DNA from: Rana temporaria
Lineage: Eukaryota; Chordata; Amphibia; Anura; Ranidae
Length of the DNA: 64,000 nt
Assembly: GCF_905171775.1 (NCBI RefSeq)
Contig: NC_053490.1
Span: 12,972,167 to 13,036,166 of the forward strand
Direction: 5' to 3'
Position numbers and translations under genes: made by a program. This document shows positions 34,694 to 45,898 of the stretch, piece after piece (positions within the stretch are counted from its first letter, which is position 1; each line of letters starts with the position of its first letter). The notes under the pieces are model-generated. The model searched no databases and was not told the origin of the DNA. It was given only the letters and a program-made list of their open reading frames with translations.

Positions 34694-35039
34694 GTCTAGT
34701 ACAGCCGTCTTTAAATGGCGGCCCGCGGTCCGAGTCCGGCCCGGGTGGCGCTTCTGCCCGGACCGCCATGCCGCCAGAATAATTTTAAATGTCAGCGTTT
34801 GCTGGGGCCGCGGGTTTCCACAGCAACCAGTGACGCTGAGAGTGGAGAAGACAAGCTTGCGCTCACAGGGCGTGACGTCACGTGCGTGCCCCGCCCCCTA
34901 CAGCTTGCGGGTCCACTCCTGGCTCTCTTTGCGAGATTGGGGCGTGACGTCCCATGCGCGCCCCGCCCCCCTGCTACTCGCGGTCCCGGGCTCTCCTTAT
35001 CGTGCAGCTTTCGCCCATCTTGCATGCAAGGTATGTGAC

Positions 35040-35562
35040 AAGTTAATTAGTTGTCACTAATGGGCAGATTTGTTATTGTGTACACTGCTGGGCATACTTA
35101 ATAATGGTCACGCTGATGGGCAGCTTTTTTTTATGTTAAGGGACACTCTGATGGACGAATTTTATATTAAGGGGCACTCTGATGGGCACAGTTTATTTTA
35201 AGGGGTACGCTGATGGGTATATTTTGAATGTGCACACTGATGAGCATATTTTGTTAAGGGGCACACTGATGGACACATTTTGTTGTGCCCATCAGAGTGC
35301 CCCTTAACATAAAAGGTGCCCATCAGCGTGACCCTTATTTTATGTTAAGGGGCATGCTGATGGGAACATTTTTTGTTAAGGAGCACTCTGATGGGCAGAT
35401 TTTATGTTAAGGGACACGTTTTCTTGTGCCCATCAGAGTGCCCCTTTATATAAAATGTGCCCATCAGGATGTCCCTTAACATAAAACTTGTCCATTAGAG
35501 TGTACCTTAACATAAAATGTGCCCATCGGCGTGACCCTTATTTTATGTTAAGGGGGACTCTG
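35040..35562 (+). repeat. Irregular minisatellite, GATGGGCACATTTT type
   Basis: Diverged units of about 30-45 bp built from TTAAGGGGCACTCTGATGGG and CACATTTTATG, some inverted (GTGCCCATCAGAGTGCCCCT near 35,285 and 35,427). It grades into the regular 31-bp array, which looks like a homogenised derivative. Confidence 0.75.
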
Positions 35563-38500
35563 ATGGGGACATCTGATGTAAAGGGGCACTGTGATGGGGA
35601 CACCTGGTGTAAAGGGGTGCTGTGATGGGGACACCTGATGTAAAGTGATGTTGTGATGGGGACACCTGATGTAAAGGTGTGCTGTGATGGGGACCCCTGA
35701 TGTAAAGGGGTGCTGTGATGGGGACCCCTGATGTAAATGGATGCTGTGATGGGGACATCTGATGTAAAGGGATGCTGTGATGGGGACACCTGATGTAAAG
35801 GGGTGCTGTGATGGGGACACCTGATGTAAATGGATGCTGTGATGGGGACACCTGATGTAAAGGGGTGCTGTGATGGGGACACCTGATGTAAAGGGGTGCT
35901 GTGTTGGGGACACCTGATGTAAAGTGATGTTGTGATGGGGACACCTGATGTAAAGGGGTGCTGTGATGGGGACCCCTGATGTAAAGAAGCTCTGTGATGG
36001 GGACCCCTGATGTAAAGGGGTGCTGTGATGGGGACCCCTGATGTAAAGGGGTGCTGTGATGGGGACCCCTGATGTAAAGGGGTGCTGTGATGGGGACCCC
36101 TGATGTAAAGGGGTGCTGTGATGGGGACACCTGATGTAAAGGGGTGCTGTGATGGGGACCCCTGATGTAAAGGGGTGCTGTGATGGGGACCCCTGATGTA
36201 AAGGGGTGCTGTGATGGGGACCCCTGATGTAAAGGGGTGCTGTGATGGGGACCCCTGATGTAAAGGGGTGCTGTGATGGGGACCCCTGATGTAAAGGGGT
36301 GCTGTGATGGGGACACCTGATGTAAAGGAGCTCTGTAATGGGGACACCTGATGTAAAGGGGCGCTGTGATGGGGACACCTGATGTAAAGGGGTGCTGTGA
36401 TGGGGACACCTGATGTAAAGGAGCTCTGTAATGGGGACACCTGATGTAAAGGGGTGCTGTGATGGGGACACCTGATGTAAAGGGGTGCTGTGATGGGGAC
36501 ACCTGATGTAAAGGAGCTCTGTGATGGGGACACCTGATGTAAAGGGGTGCTGTGATGGGGACCCCTGATGTAAAGGAGCTCTGTAATGGGGACACCTGAT
36601 GTAAAGGGGTGCTGTGATGGGGACCCCTGATGTAAAGGGGTGCTGTGATGGGGACACCTGATGTAAAGGAGCTCTGTAATGGGGACACCTGATGTAAAGG
36701 GGTGCTGTGATGGGGACACCTGATGTAAAGGGGTGCTGTGATGGGGACCCCTGATGTAAAGGGGTGCTGTGATGGGGACCCCTGATGTAAAGGGGTGCTG
36801 TGATGGGGACACCTGATGTAAAGGAGCTTTGTGATGGGGACACCTGATGTAAAGGGGTGCTGTGATGGGGACACCTGATGTAAAGGGGCGCTGTGATGGG
36901 GACACCTGATGTAAAGGAGCTCTGTGATGGGGACACCTGATGTAAAGGGGTGCTGTGTTGGGGACACCTGATGTAAAGGAGCTCTGTGATGGGGACACCT
37001 GATGTAAAGGGGTGCTGTGATGGGGACACCTGATGTAAAGGGATGCTGTGATGGGGACACCTGATGTAAAGGGGTGCTGTGATGGGGACCCCTGATGTAA
37101 AGGGGTGCTGTGATGGGGACTCCTGATGTAAAGAGATGCATTGATGATGGGGACACCTGATGTAAAGGAGCTCTGTGATGGGGACACCTGATGTAAAGGG
37201 GTGCTGTGATGGGGACACCTGATGTAAAGGGGTGCTGTGATGGGGACACCTGATGTAAAGGAGCTCTGTGATGGGGACACCTGATGTAAAGGGGTGCTGT
37301 GATGGGGACACCTGATGTAAAGGAGCTCTGTGATGGGGACACCTGATGTAAAGGGGTGCTGTGATGGGGACCCCTGATGTAAAGGGGTGCTGTGATGGGG
37401 ACCCCTGATGTAAAGGGGTGCTGTGATGGGGACTCCTGATGTAAAGAGATGCATTGATGATGGGGACACCTGATGTAAAGGAGCTCTGTGATGGGGACAC
37501 CTGATGTAAAGGGGTGCTGTGATGGGGACTCCTGATGTAAAGAGATGCATTGATGATGGGGACATCTGATGTAAAGGGATGCTGTGATGGGGACACCTGA
37601 TGTAAAGGAGCTCTGTGATGGGGACACCTGATGTAAAGGGGTGCTGTGATGGGGACACCTGATGTAAAGGGATGCTGTGATGGGGACACCTGATGTAAAG
37701 GGGTGCTGTGATGGGGACCCCTGATGTAAAGGGGTGCTGTGATGGGGACTCCTGATGTAAAGAGATGCATTGATGATGGGGACACCTGATGTAAAGGAGC
37801 TCTGTGATGGGGACACCTGATGTAAAGGGGTGCTGTGATGGGGACACCTGATGTAAAGGAGCTCTGTGATGGGGACACCTGATGTAAAGGGGTGCTGTGA
37901 TGGGGACACCTGATGTAAAGGAGCTCTGTGATGGGGACACCTGATGTAAAGGGGTGCTGTGATGGGGACACCTGATGTAAAGGGGTGCTGTGATGGGGAC
38001 ACCTGATGTAAAGGGGTGCTGTGATGGGGACCCCTGATGTAAAGGGGTGCTGTGATGGGGACCCCTGATGTAAAGGGGTGCTGTGATGGGGACTCCTGAT
38101 GTAAAGAGATGCATTGATGATGGGGACACCTGATGTAAAGGAGCTCTGTGATGGGGACACCTGATGTAAAGGGGTGCTGTGATGGGGACACCTGATGTAA
38201 AGGAGCTCTGTGATGGGGACACCTGATGTAAAGGGGTGCTGTGATGGGGACACCTGATGTAAAGGAGCTCTGTGATGGGGACACCTGATGTAAAGGGGTG
38301 CTGTGATGGGGACACCTGATGTAAAGGGGTGCTGTGATGGGGACCCCTGATGTAAAGGGGTGCTGTGATGGGGACCCCTGATGTAAAGGGGTGCTGTGAT
38401 GGGGACCCCTGATGTAAAGGGGTGCTGTGATGGGGACCCCTGATGTAAAGGGGTGCTGTGATGGGGACCCCTGATGTAAAGGGGTGCTGTGATGGGGACC

Positions 38501-38718
38501 CCTGATGTAAAGGGGTGCTGTGATGGGGACCCCTGATGTAAAGGGGTGCTGTGATGGGGACCCCTGATGTAAAGGGGTGCTGTGATGGGGACCCCTGATG
38601 TAAAGGGGTGCTGTGATGGGGACTCCTGATGTAAAGAGATGCATTGATGATGGGGACACCTGATGTAAAGGAGCTCTGTGATGGGGACACCTGATGTAAA
38701 GGAGCTCTGTGATGGGGA
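35563..38718 (+). repeat. 31-bp minisatellite, about 100 units
   Basis: The unit contains GGGGACACCTGATGTAAAGG followed by GGTGCTGTGAT. Period 31 is measured, for example, between 36,001 and 36,032. Main variants are ACACC/ACCCC/ACTCC and GGGGTGCTG/GGAGCTCTG. The variants recur in blocks (GAGATGCATTGATGATGG at 37,132, 37,446, 37,543, 37,761, 38,105 and 38,636), showing higher-order duplication. No frame has stops on the minus strand, which creates spurious long ORFs. Confidence 0.95.
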
Positions 38719-38800
38719 AAAATGGGATCTTGAGATTCGGACCTCGGCCCAAAGAAAATTTTAGTGACCGGACCTCCTTGAATTTTAATTCAAGACCCCT

Positions 38801-39000
38801 NNNNNNNNNNNNNNNNNNNNNNNNNNNNNNNNNNNNNNNNNNNNNNNNNNNNNNNNNNNNNNNNNNNNNNNNNNNNNNNNNNNNNNNNNNNNNNNNNNNN
38901 NNNNNNNNNNNNNNNNNNNNNNNNNNNNNNNNNNNNNNNNNNNNNNNNNNNNNNNNNNNNNNNNNNNNNNNNNNNNNNNNNNNNNNNNNNNNNNNNNNNN
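38801..39000. other. Assembly gap (200 N)
   Basis: Exactly 200 unknown bases, a conventional gap size, lie between the end of the hAT-like element and a different array. True distance and content are unknown. Confidence 1.
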
Positions 39001-40912
39001 ACATCTCCCCCCCACTGTAATATCCACAGACATCTCCTCCCCCACTGTAATATCCACAGACATCTCCCCCACTGTAATATCCACAGACATCTCCCCCACT
39101 GTAATATCCACAGACATCTCTCCCCCCCCACTGTAATCTCCACAGACATCTCCCCCCCCCCCACTGTAATATCCACAGACATCCCCCCCCACTGTAATAT
39201 CCACAGACATCTCCCCCACTGTAATATCCACAGACATCTCCCCACTGTAATATCACAGACATCTCCCCCCACTGTAATATCCACAGACATCTCCCCCCCA
39301 CTGTAATATCCACAGACATCCCCCCCCACTGTAATATCAACAGACATCTCCCCCCCACTGTAATATCCACAGACATCTCCCCCCCACTGTAATCCACAGA
39401 CATCTCCCCCCACTGTAATATCCACAGACATCTCCCCCACTGTATATCCACAGACATCTCCCCACTGTAATATCCACAGACATCCCCCACTGTAATATCC
39501 ACAGACATCTCCCCCACTGTAATTCCACAGACATCTCCCCACTGTAATATCCACAGACATCTCCCCCACTGTAATATCCACAGACACTCTCCCCACTGTA
39601 ATCTCCACAGGACATCTCCCCCACTGTAATATCCACAGACATCTCCCCCCACTGTAATATCCACAGACATCTCCCCCCACTGTAATATCCACAGACATCT
39701 CCCCCACTGTAATATCACAGACATCTCCCCCCACTGTAATATCCACAGACATCTCCCCCACTGTATATCCACAGACATCTCCCCCACTGTAATATCCACA
39801 GACATCTCCCCCACTGTAATATCCACAGACATCTCCCCCACTGTAATATCCACAGACATCTCCCCCCACTGTAATATCCACAGACATCTCCCCCACTGTA
39901 ATATCCACAGACATCTCCCCCCCTCCCCACTGTTAATATCCACAGACATCTCCCCCCCCACTGTAATATCCACAGACATCCTCCCCCCCACTGTAATATC
40001 CACAGACATCTCCCCCCCCACTGTAATATCCACAGACATCTCTCCCCCCCACTGTAATATCCACAGACATCTCTCCCCCACTGTAATATCCACAGACATC
40101 TCCCCCACTGTAATATCCACAGACATCTCCCCCCACTGTAATATCCACAGACATCTCCCCCCACTGTAATATCCACAGACATCTCCCCCACTGTAATATC
40201 CACAGACATCTCCCCCCACTGTAATATCCACAGACATCTCCCCACTGTAATATCCACAGACATCTCCCCCCACTGTAATATCCACAGACATCTCCCCCAC
40301 TGTAATATCCACAGACATCTCTCCCACTGTAATATCCACAAACATCCCCCCACTGTAATATCCACAGACATCTCTCCCACTGTAATATCCACAGACATCT
40401 CCCCCACTGTAATATCCACAGACATCTCTCCCACTGTAATATCCACAAACATCCCCCCACTGTAATATCCACAGACATCTCTCCCACTGTAATATCCACA
40501 AACATCCCCCCACTGTAATATCCACAGACATCTCTCCACTGTAATATCCACAAACATCCCCCCACTGTAATATCCACAGACATCTCCCCCCACTGTAATA
40601 TCCACAGACATCTCCCCCACTGTAATATCCACAGACATCTCCCCCCACTGTAATATCCACAGACCATCTCTCCCACTGTAATATCCACAGACATCTCCCC
40701 CACTGTAATATCACAGACATCTCCCCCACTGTAATATCCACAAACATCCCCCCACTGTAATATCCACAGACATCTCCCCCACTGTAATATCCACAGACAT
40801 CTCCCCCCCACTGTAATATCCACAGACATCCCCCCCCACTGTAATATCCACAGACATCCCCCCCCACTGTAATATCCACAGACATCTCCCCCACTGTAAT
40901 ATCCACAGACAT
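39001..40912 (+). repeat. 26-31-bp C-rich minisatellite
   Basis: Units of ATATCCACAGACATCT followed by a C run of 3-9 bases and ACTGTA, about 70 copies. Length varies mainly in the C tract. A subset reads CACAAACATCCCCCC and alternates regularly with others around 40,330-40,560. Some length changes may be sequencing errors in homopolymers. Confidence 0.95.
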
Positions 40913-41092
40913 CCGATAAAATCAGACAGAGGGCGATACGTTGTCCATGGCGGATTGGATGAGATCTGATGAAAACAGACACGTTGTCCGTTATCGTCTG
41001 ATCTCCCCATAGAGACGGCGCCGCTCGACAAGCCCCTCCCCCCGTTCACTGAGCAGAGAGATCCTCCCCGCGTAGAAGGGGACGGCCCCCTT

Positions 41093-41245
41093 CCTGTTCC
41101 AACATGACTGCTCACCAGTGCACGAAGCAAGGTCCATAAAGACATGGAGGAGCGAGATTGGGGCGAGGAACTTGACTGGCCTGCACAGAGTCCTGACCTC
41201 AACCCGATAGAGCAGCTTTGCGATGACTTAGAGGGGAGACTGTAC
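41093..41245 (+). pseudogene. Tc1 transposase C-terminal fragment
   Basis: The plus strand encodes QHDCSPVHEARSIKTWRS-like residues (one shift) and then ELDWPAQSPDLNPIEQL, the conserved stretch with the last glutamate of the Tc1 DD34E triad, followed by DDLEGRL. Full transposases are about 340 residues; only about 50 remain. The sequence passes directly into the next minisatellite at TGTACATTACACAGC, so the array began at, or was inserted into, this fragment. Confidence 0.85.
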
Positions 41246-42832
41246 ATTACACAGCACCCCACAGCTCCGGGCCCCTGTACATTACACAGCACCCCACAGC
41301 TCCGGGCCCCTGTACATTACACAGACCCCACAGCTCCGGGCCCCTGTACATTACACAGACCCCCACAGCTCCGGGCCCCTGTACATTACACAGACCCCCA
41401 CAGCTCCGGGCCCCTGTACATTACACAGGCACCCCACAGCTTCGGGCCCCTGTACATTACACAGACCCCCACAGCTCCGGGCCCCTGTACATTACACAGA
41501 CCCCCCACAGCTCCGGGCCCCTGTACATTACACAGACCCCCACAGCTCCGGGCCCCTGTACATTACACAGACCCCCACAGCTCGGGACCCCTGTACATTA
41601 CACAGACCCCCACAGCTCGGGACCCCTGTACATTACACAGACCCCCACACCTCTGGACCCCTGTACATTACACAGACCCCCACAGCTCCGGGCCCCTGTA
41701 CATTACACAGACCCCCACAGCTCCGGGCCCCTGTACATTACACAGACCCCCCATACCTCGGGACCCCTGTACATTACACAGACCCCCACAGCCCTGCACC
41801 TCTGTACATTACACAGACCCCCACAGCTCTGGGCCCCTGTACATTACACAGACCCCCACAGCTCTGGACCCCTGTACATTACACAGACCCCCACACCTCT
41901 GGGCCCCTGTACATTACACAGACCCCACACCTCTGGGCCCCTGTACATTACACAGACCCCCACACCTCTGGGCCCCTGTACATTACACAGACCCCCACAC
42001 CTCTGGACCCCTGTACATTACACAGACCCCCACAGCTCCGGGCCCCTGTACATTACACAGACCCCCACAGCTCCGGGCCCCTGTACATTACACAGACCCC
42101 CACACCTCGGGACCCCTGTACATTACACAGACCCCCACACCTCTGGGCCCCTGTACATTACACAGACCCCACACCTCTGGGCCCCTGTACATTACACAGA
42201 CCCCACACCTCTGGGCCCCTGTACATTACACAGACCCCCACACCTCTGGGCCCCTGTACATTACACAGACCCCACACCTCTGGGGCCCCTGTACATTACA
42301 CAGCACCCCACAGCTCGGGCCCCTGTACATTACACAGACCCCCGCACCTCTGGACCCCTGTACATTACACAGACCCCCACAGCTCTGGGCCCCTGTACAT
42401 TACACAGACCCCCCCACAGCTCGGGACCCCTGTACATTACACAGCCCCCCACACCTCTGGGCCCCCTGTACATTACACAGACCCCGCACCTCTGGGCCCC
42501 TGTACATTACACAGACCCCACACCTCTGGGCCCCTGTACATTACACAGACCCCCACACCTCTGGGCCCCTGTACATTACACAGACCCCCACACCTCTGGG
42601 CCCCTGTACATTACACAGCCCCCCACACCTCTGGGCCCCTGTACATTACACAGACCCCCACACCTCTGGGCCCCTGTACATTACACAGACCCCCACAGCT
42701 CTGGGCCCCTGTACATTACACAGACCCCCACACCTCTGGACCCCTGTACATTACACAGACCCCCACACCTCTGGGCCCCTGTACATTACACAGACCCCCA
42801 CAGCTCTGGGCCCCTGTACATTACACAGACCC
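41245..42832 (+). repeat. 33-35-bp minisatellite, TGTACATTACACAGA type
   Basis: About 46 units of CCCCTGTACATTACACAGAC followed by CCCCACA(G/C)CTC(C/T)GGG. The array at 44,858-45,240 has the same core with TTTACATTACACAG, so the two arrays share an ancestor. Confidence 0.95.
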
Positions 42833-42879
42833 CCATACAGTACAGACCCACCCCCTCACAGTGCAGACCCCCCTTCAGA

Positions 42880-43334
42880 TCTCCCGCCTGTCACCTCAGC
42901 ACCGATGATCAGCGCGGGACATGATACACACGGCGCGTGTAGTCTACACGGGGGAGGGGCGGCTCTGCTCGGGTGACTGAGAGGCCAAGAGAGACGGGTG
43001 TCACACGGGCACGGCGAACACCCCCCTTCCCCCCTCCAGGCTTTCCTTGTGTGTTGTTCTTACCTGCCGCGGCGCCGCCCGCAGTCTCCGCTTCCGTCAT
43101 GGGGGGCGGGCCTGACACGCCCCCACCCCCGTGTGTGGCGCGCGCACTCCCTCAGACCCAGACATCCTCATTATCAGTGAAGTACAACCAACCCCACCTC
43201 CCCCAGGTTAGGCTGCACAGCGAGCCGTTGGCGGGACTAGGAAGGTTCAGAATTCTGTGGACCAATCAGAGGAGGTTCCAGTTTGACGTCATAGCAGGGG
43301 GGGTATTTAAAGGAGCTCGCCAGGAGAGACTTCA
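42880..43334. promoter_or_regulatory. GC-rich candidate divergent promoter
   Basis: About 450 bp of CpG-rich, non-repetitive DNA between two minisatellites. On the plus side it contains ACCAATCAGA (43,261), a perfect CRE TGACGTCA (43,284-43,291) and TATTTAAAGG (43,304-43,313), in promoter order with 20-30 bp spacing. On the minus side a start codon with a perfect splice donor follows within 250 bp. TGGCGCGCGCACTC lies between. This is the best promoter-like sequence in the window; activity is inferred. Confidence 0.6.
43064..43100 (-). CDS. Candidate first coding exon, minus strand (partial gene)
   Basis: ATG at 43,100 opens MTEAETAGGAAA plus one base of the next codon, followed by the donor CAG|GTAAGA at 43,063-43,058, a consensus GT splice site. 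The short acidic/alanine start, CpG context and position opposite a TATA/CCAAT promoter are typical of vertebrate first exons. No downstream exon was identified; the minus strand to the left is a minisatellite for kilobases. The zinc-finger array on the same strand is 26 kb away, and I see no evidence linking them. The open frame also extends upstream of this ATG. Confidence 0.4.
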
Positions 43335-43446
43335 GTTGCTGAGCAGCGTTTGAACGGTACGGACGTGATTTCTTGTGCTCCGACATTCCTTCTAGAATCT
43401 TCTCCGAGGAGAGCCGAATTACATCTGCGTTACCATTTCTATGTCA
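43335..43446 (+). other. Candidate 5' untranslated exon, plus strand
   Basis: It begins about 25-30 bp after TATTTAAAGG. The stretch AGACTTCAGTTGCTGAGCAG is unique, lacks a good ATG, and could be the transcript leader. A weak donor is at 43,357 (AACG|GTACGG). The exon limit is not determined. A TTAA foldback element follows at 43,451. Confidence 0.35.
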
Positions 43447-43450
43447 TTAA

Positions 43451-43973
43451 AGGGGTGGTTCACCCTAAAAACTAATTTTTTTTATTATTAGATTGCCCCC
43501 CCACATTACAATACGATTAAGGCTATTATTATTTTTTTTTGATGCTGTATGTACAGCATATTCACCCGTGGCATCCGGCTTGCGAGTCCCGCGGGAGTGG
43601 GCGTTCCTAACATGTCTGTGATTGACGTTTTGAGCAAAAACGAGCTCCCCCCCCCCCCGTCGCGTAAGCCGCGTCACGATTGGCGAAAGGAGCCGAACGG
43701 CGATGCGCAGTATGGCGCCGACTCGCCGTTCGGCTCCTTTCGCCAACCGTGACGCGGCTACGCGACGGGGGGAACTCGTTTTTGCTCAAAACGTCAATCA
43801 CCAGACATGTTAGGAACGCCCACTCCCGCGGGACTCGCAAGCCGGATGCCACGGGTGAATATGCTGTACAAAGGTACGTACAGCATCAAAAAAAAAATAA
43901 TAGCCTTAATCGTATTGTAATGTGGGGGGCCAGTGTAATAAAAAAAAAGTAGTTTTTAGGGTGAACCTCCCCT
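43451..43973. mobile_element. Large foldback MITE, TTAA type
   Basis: The outer sequence AGGGGTGGTTCACCCTAAAA after TTAA (43,447-43,450) is inverted at the right end (TTTTTAGGGTGAACCTCCCC); the right flank is TCAG, a decayed target site. The arms of about 240 bp are nearly perfect complements through the apex at about 43,715 (GGAGCCGAACGGCGATGCGC near the loop). Non-coding; 523 bp. Confidence 0.9.
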
Positions 43974-44033
43974 TCAGCCCCAGGACTCTTTAGTTTTACT
44001 TCGTTTTTTGCTTTTTCAGTTTTTTTTTCTATT

Positions 44034-44712
44034 CCTCCCACTGACACCAGTGATGGGACACTATTCCTCCCACTGACACCAATGATGTGACACTATTCCT
44101 CCCACTGACACCAATGATGTGACACTATTCCTCCCACTGACACCAGTGATGGGACACTATTCCTCCCACTGACACCAATGATGGGACACTATTCCTCCCA
44201 CTGACACCAATGATGGGACACTATTCCTCCCACTGACACCAATGATGGGACACTATTCCCCCCACTGACACCAATGATGGGACACTATTCCTCCCACTGA
44301 CACCAATGATGTGACACTATTCCTCCCACTGACACCAATGATGGGACACTATTCCTCCCACTGACACCAATGATGGGACACTATTCCTCCCACTGACACC
44401 AATGATGGGACACTATTCCTCCCACTGACACCAATGATGGGACACTATTCCTCCCACTGACACCAGTGATGTGACACTATTCCCTCCACTGACACCAATG
44501 ATGGGACACTATTCCTCCCACTGACACCAATGATGGGACACTATTCCTCCCACTGACACCAATGATGGGACACTATTCCTCCCACTGATACCAATGATGT
44601 GACACTATTCCTCCCACTGACACCAATGATTGGACACTATTCCCTCCACGGACACCAATGATGGGACACTATTCCTCCCACTGATACCAATGATGGGACA
44701 CTATTCCTCCCA
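44034..44712 (+). repeat. 32-bp minisatellite
   Basis: About 21 units of CCTCCCACTGACACCAATGA followed by TGGGACACTATT, with AGTGATG and GATGTGAC variants. Confidence 0.95.
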
Positions 44713-44714
44713 CT

Positions 44715-44857
44715 CAGGGGCATACCTAGAGCTTTTGGCACCCGGGGCGGATCCTATATCTCCCCCCCCCCCCATGGTAAAATGTAAAAACACCCCACTG
44801 CGTCCCCTGCATCCTTCAATATCTCTTTGTCACTACTGTGTACCCCTCTCCACAACT
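44715..44857 (+). mobile_element. hAT-like left terminus
   Basis: CAGGGGCATACCTAGAGC followed by TTTTGGCACCCGGGGCGG resembles, in inverse, the sequence ending at 58,910 (CAGAGGCGTATTTAGG read on the minus strand). The interior continues directly into minisatellites. Whether both ends belong to one element cannot be decided. Confidence 0.45.
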
Positions 44858-45240
44858 GCACCTCTGGACCCCTTTACATTACACAGCACCCTGCACCACT
44901 GGACCCCTTTACATTACACAGCACCCTGCACCTCTGGACCCCTTTACATTACACAGCACCCTGCACCACTGGACCCCTTTACATTACACAGCACCCTGCA
45001 CCTCTGGACCCCTTTACATTACACAGCACCCCACACCTCTGGACCCCTTTACATTACACAGCACCCTGCACCTCTGGACCCCTTTACATTACACAGCACC
45101 CTGCACCTCTGGACCCCTTTACATTACACAGCACCCTGCACCTCTGGACCCCTTTACATTACACAGCACCCTGCACCACTGGACCCTTTTACATTACACA
45201 GACCCCCACAGCTCTGAACCCCTTTACATTAAGCTGCACC
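44858..45240 (+). repeat. 35-bp minisatellite, TTTACATTACACAGC type
   Basis: About 11 units of CTGGACCCCTTTACATTACA followed by CAGCACCCTGCACC(T/A). Period 35 is measured between 44,886 and 44,921. Shares its core with 41,245-42,832. Confidence 0.95.
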
Positions 45241-45257
45241 CATTTACATTAGACTGC

Positions 45258-45637
45258 ACCTCTGGACAGTGCAGACCCCTCCCTACAATACAAACCCCAC
45301 TACAGACCCCCCCTACAATACAGACTTACCACTACAGTGCAGACCCCCCTACAATACAGACCCCCCCTACAATACAGACTTACCACTACAGTGCAGACCC
45401 CCCTACAATACAGACTTACCACTACAGTGCAGACCCCCCTACAATACAGACTTACCACTACAGTGCAGACCCCCCTACAATACAGACTTACCACTACAGT
45501 GCAGACCCCCCCTACAATACAGACCCCCCCCTACAATACAGACTTACCACTACAGTGCAGACCCCCCTACAATACAGACCCCCCCTACAATACAGACTTA
45601 CCACTACAGTGCAGACCCCCCCCCTAAAATACAGAAC
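45258..45637 (+). repeat. 36-bp minisatellite made of half-units
   Basis: Units of CTTACCACTACAGTGCAGAC and CCCCCTACAATACAGA alternate about ten times; CAGACCCCCCCTACAATA half-units are sometimes doubled. Confidence 0.92.
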
Positions 45638-45718
45638 CCATTCATTGTAATTTGTTATGTGTGATATTAAAGTAAAACAAAAAAGTGAATCTTTTCTCTT
45701 TCTCTTTGTTGGCGACAG

Positions 45719-45824
45719 AATTCTGAGACACAATCAGAGCGTTTGGTTGAGTTTATTTTCAGCGTTGACGTCTGAAGTTACTTCGGAAAGCAGTTTACAG
45801 TTTTATTAAAATCTGATCCAATCA
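45719..45824 (+). other. Candidate internal untranslated exon
   Basis: Non-repetitive 106 bp between two arrays. It is preceded by a strong pyrimidine tract and acceptor (CTTTTCTCTTTCTCTTTGTT, then GGCGACAG) and followed by a consensus-like donor (AATCA|GTGAGTAT). Stops occur in all frames, so it would be 5' UTR. It is the only unique island before the giant array and lies on the same strand as the coiled-coil ORF. Inference from splice-like signals only. Confidence 0.35.
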
Positions 45825-45898
45825 GTGAGTATCATTTTTTTTCCTTCCCCTCATCATACACGGCTGGCAATATATAACGTTGGATTATTGTCTCATTT

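Larger units (their letters stand above)
34702..38800. mobile_element. hAT-like element whose interior is a 31-bp minisatellite
   Basis: The left end CAGCCGTCTTTAAATGGC (then GGCCCGCGGTCCGAGTCCGG) pairs with the right end. Read inverted, the right end is AGGGGTCTTGAATT, then AAGGAGGTCCGGTCAC, and GGCCGAGGTCCG. The final CAG triplet would fall in the adjacent assembly gap. Between the ends lie a GC-rich block with two CGTGACGTC(A/C) sites (34,870-34,960), an irregular GATGGGCAC repeat, and a long 31-bp array. There is no transposase. Confidence 0.65.

Noticed and set aside
35538..40912. Open frames of 1,050, 1,789 and 901 codons on the minus strand
   Set aside because: The 31-bp and 27-bp units have no stops on that strand, so all three frames stay open; one frame even crosses the N gap. 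The composition (SPSQHPFTSG, MSVDITVG) is translated satellite.
41144..42976. 610-codon plus-strand ORF
   Set aside because: Only the first 35 or so codons are a Tc1 transposase remnant; the rest is the 33-35-bp minisatellite.
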